Source: a virus. From it: 21,073 bases of DNA. The stretch is taken from IMG/VR virus record IMGVR_UViG_3300046499_000172, positions 1 through 21,073 of that record, one strand, 5' to 3'. This document shows, piece by piece, positions 20,128 through 21,073 of the stretch (positions are counted from its first letter, which is position 1; each line of letters starts with the position of its first letter). The notes beneath the pieces were generated by a model. It was not told the origin of the DNA. It did no database searches and saw only the letters and a program-made list of their open reading frames with translations. The translations under genes and the position numbers were made by a program.

Positions 20128-21073
20128 TTGCCGATCCCCGGGAACCTCCTCTCCGCGACCACAGAGTCCATCGATCCGAATCAGTCGGGCTGGACGCCCA
20201 AGCTCAACTGCGCGATCTTCTGGGCCACAGGAGGGCGCAACGGGCCCGGCTGCCTGAACGTCAAGAGCCTGGCGGCGGGCGAGATGCAAGCTCGCACCGT
20301 CTCCTCGTATGCGGTCACCGCAGGTACCGTCTACGAGACGTTCGCGGACACGTCGGGCGCGGTCGCCGAACGCATCGGAATCCGCTGGCTCAACAGCAGC
20401 GGCACCGAGATCAGCATCACCTGGTCGCTGACCACCGCCGGGGCGTCCGCTAGCTGGCACCGCGTCAGCGTTGCCGGCACCGCCCCGGTGGGGGCGACAC
20501 AGGCGCAGGTGCTGCTGTCGTCGACCGAGCTCAGCGCCGCAGTCCCGCACTACTGGGAGAACATCTACCTCGGTCTGCCGATCCGCACGACCGGCAACCT
20601 CCTCGGCTTCAACACCGAGAGCACCGAGATCGACGCCTCCGGCTGGGCTGCGGTCGTCAACGCGACGGTCAGCCGCCAGGTGCCGGTGGTGCAGTGGGCG
20701 GTCGACGCCTACAACGTGGGCGGCCACACCCTCGCCATGACCGCGGTCAGCGCAGGTAACGCATCCGTGCTGGCCGTGGACAGGCCCACGGTAACGCCGG
20801 GCGTCGAATACCTCGCCTACGCCTACCTCAACCCGCCCACACTGGCCGCCGTCGCATGGATCGAACTCCGCTACTACGATGCCACCGGCAACCAGATCGC
20901 CGCCCAACGGTCCACGCTCGCCCCACCCGGGACGGGCATGTACCGGCAGCGCGCCTCCCTCGTCGCACCGGCCAACGCGGCGACCTGCTCGGTCGCGGCA
21001 GGCCTGGACGGGGCATCCGCCGGGCAGGTGCTGCGGCTGGAGACGGTCGTCGTCACGGTGGCGCCGAAATTCG
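20128..21073 (+). CDS. minor tail protein with tandem beta-sandwich domains, partial
   Basis: The frame starting at the TTG at 20128, behind a perfect AGGAGG (20117-20122, overlapping the tape measure stop), is open to the end of the window: 315 residues, C-terminus missing. It has no Met start and no stop here. Two similar halves begin GNLLSATTESIDPNQSGW (5-22) and GNLLGFNTESTEIDASGW (156-173). Each continues with strands that look like the carbohydrate-binding-module fold found in Streptomyces phage tail proteins (IRWLNSSGTEIS, IELRYYDATGNQIA). Placed right after the tape measure, it is probably a distal tail or host-binding protein. The assignment to a sugar-binding fold is from pattern only. 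Confidence 0.75.
   Translation, partial: MPIPGNLLSATTESIDPNQSGWTPKLNCAIFWATGGRNGPGCLNVKSLAAGEMQARTVSSYAVTAGTVYETFADTSGAVAERIGIRWLNSSGTEISITWSLTTAGASASWHRVSVAGTAPVGATQAQVLLSSTELSAAVPHYWENIYLGLPIRTTGNLLGFNTESTEIDASGWAAVVNATVSRQVPVVQWAVDAYNVGGHTLAMTAVSAGNASVLAVDRPTVTPGVEYLAYAYLNPPTLAAVAWIELRYYDATGNQIAAQRSTLAPPGTGMYRQRASLVAPANAATCSVAAGLDGASAGQVLRLETVVVTVAPKF

Noticed and set aside
16819-20907. A 1362-residue open frame on the - strand opposite the tape measure gene.
   Set aside because: Its codons are in register with the tape measure codons, so its stops would need TTA, CTA or TCA in the sense gene. High G+C actinophages avoid these codons, so the antisense frame stays open by composition. The product is Arg/Gly/Asp-rich and matches no family.
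1-21073. Integrase, attachment site or insertion sequence.
   Set aside because: No recombinase or transposase motif, no terminal inverted repeat with target duplication, and no tRNA gene was seen, so the lifestyle is left open.

Overview
The window looks like about 21 kb of a siphovirus genome, or a prophage, from a Streptomyces-type actinobacterial host. Four things support this: high G+C with strong third-position bias, frequent GTG/TTG starts, a DUF6221-like protein of the Streptomyces type, and an HK97-like order of packaging, head and tail genes. All genes I accept lie on the + strand, mostly with 1-20 bp stop/start overlaps. No integrase, lysis gene, tRNA or CRISPR array is visible, so I cannot tell lytic from temperate. 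Recognition is from memory of protein families; no database search was run.

Layout. Positions 1-1557 hold the end of an unidentified gene, a SAM methyltransferase and an NDP-sugar epimerase/dehydratase, which look like sugar-modifying enzymes. Positions 1583-2922 hold three small accessory genes, one of them DUF6221-like. Positions 2925-4019 hold two HNH/treble-clef nucleases: a small HNH protein of the kind found beside terminases, and an endonuclease VII-type putative homing enzyme with a zinc-finger-rich N-terminus and a structured RNA leader. Positions 4030-4512 hold two small phage genes. Positions 4513-4972 are the only long non-coding stretch. It contains a relatively A+T-rich block (about 44% G+C over 4621-4740) with twelve GATC tetranucleotides and nested inverted repeats, then a 10-bp inverted repeat with a 61-bp spacer and a putative leaderless promoter. 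Positions 4973-5602 encode a minimal zinc-finger plus primase-polymerase protein.

Positions 5687-20118 are the morphogenesis region: small terminase, large terminase, portal, MuF-like minor capsid protein, scaffold, major capsid protein, a GT-B glycosyltransferase inserted directly behind the capsid gene, four head-tail joining genes, major tail protein, the two tail assembly chaperones joined by a probable -1 frameshift, and a 1379-aa tape measure with a C-terminal NlpC/P60-like peptidase. From 20128 a minor tail protein with duplicated beta-rich domains runs off the end.

How it fits together. TerS/TerL (with the HNH protein) package DNA through the portal into a capsid built from scaffold and major capsid protein. 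The four connectors join it to a tail tube whose length is set by the tape measure. The capsid-linked glycosyltransferase and the left-end sugar enzymes together suggest virion glycosylation. Hairpins around the scaffold, tail-tube and terminase genes suggest transcript-level dosing. The best candidate for something undescribed is the GATC-rich inverted-repeat block at 4630-4811, which could be a packaging site, an origin or an operator array.
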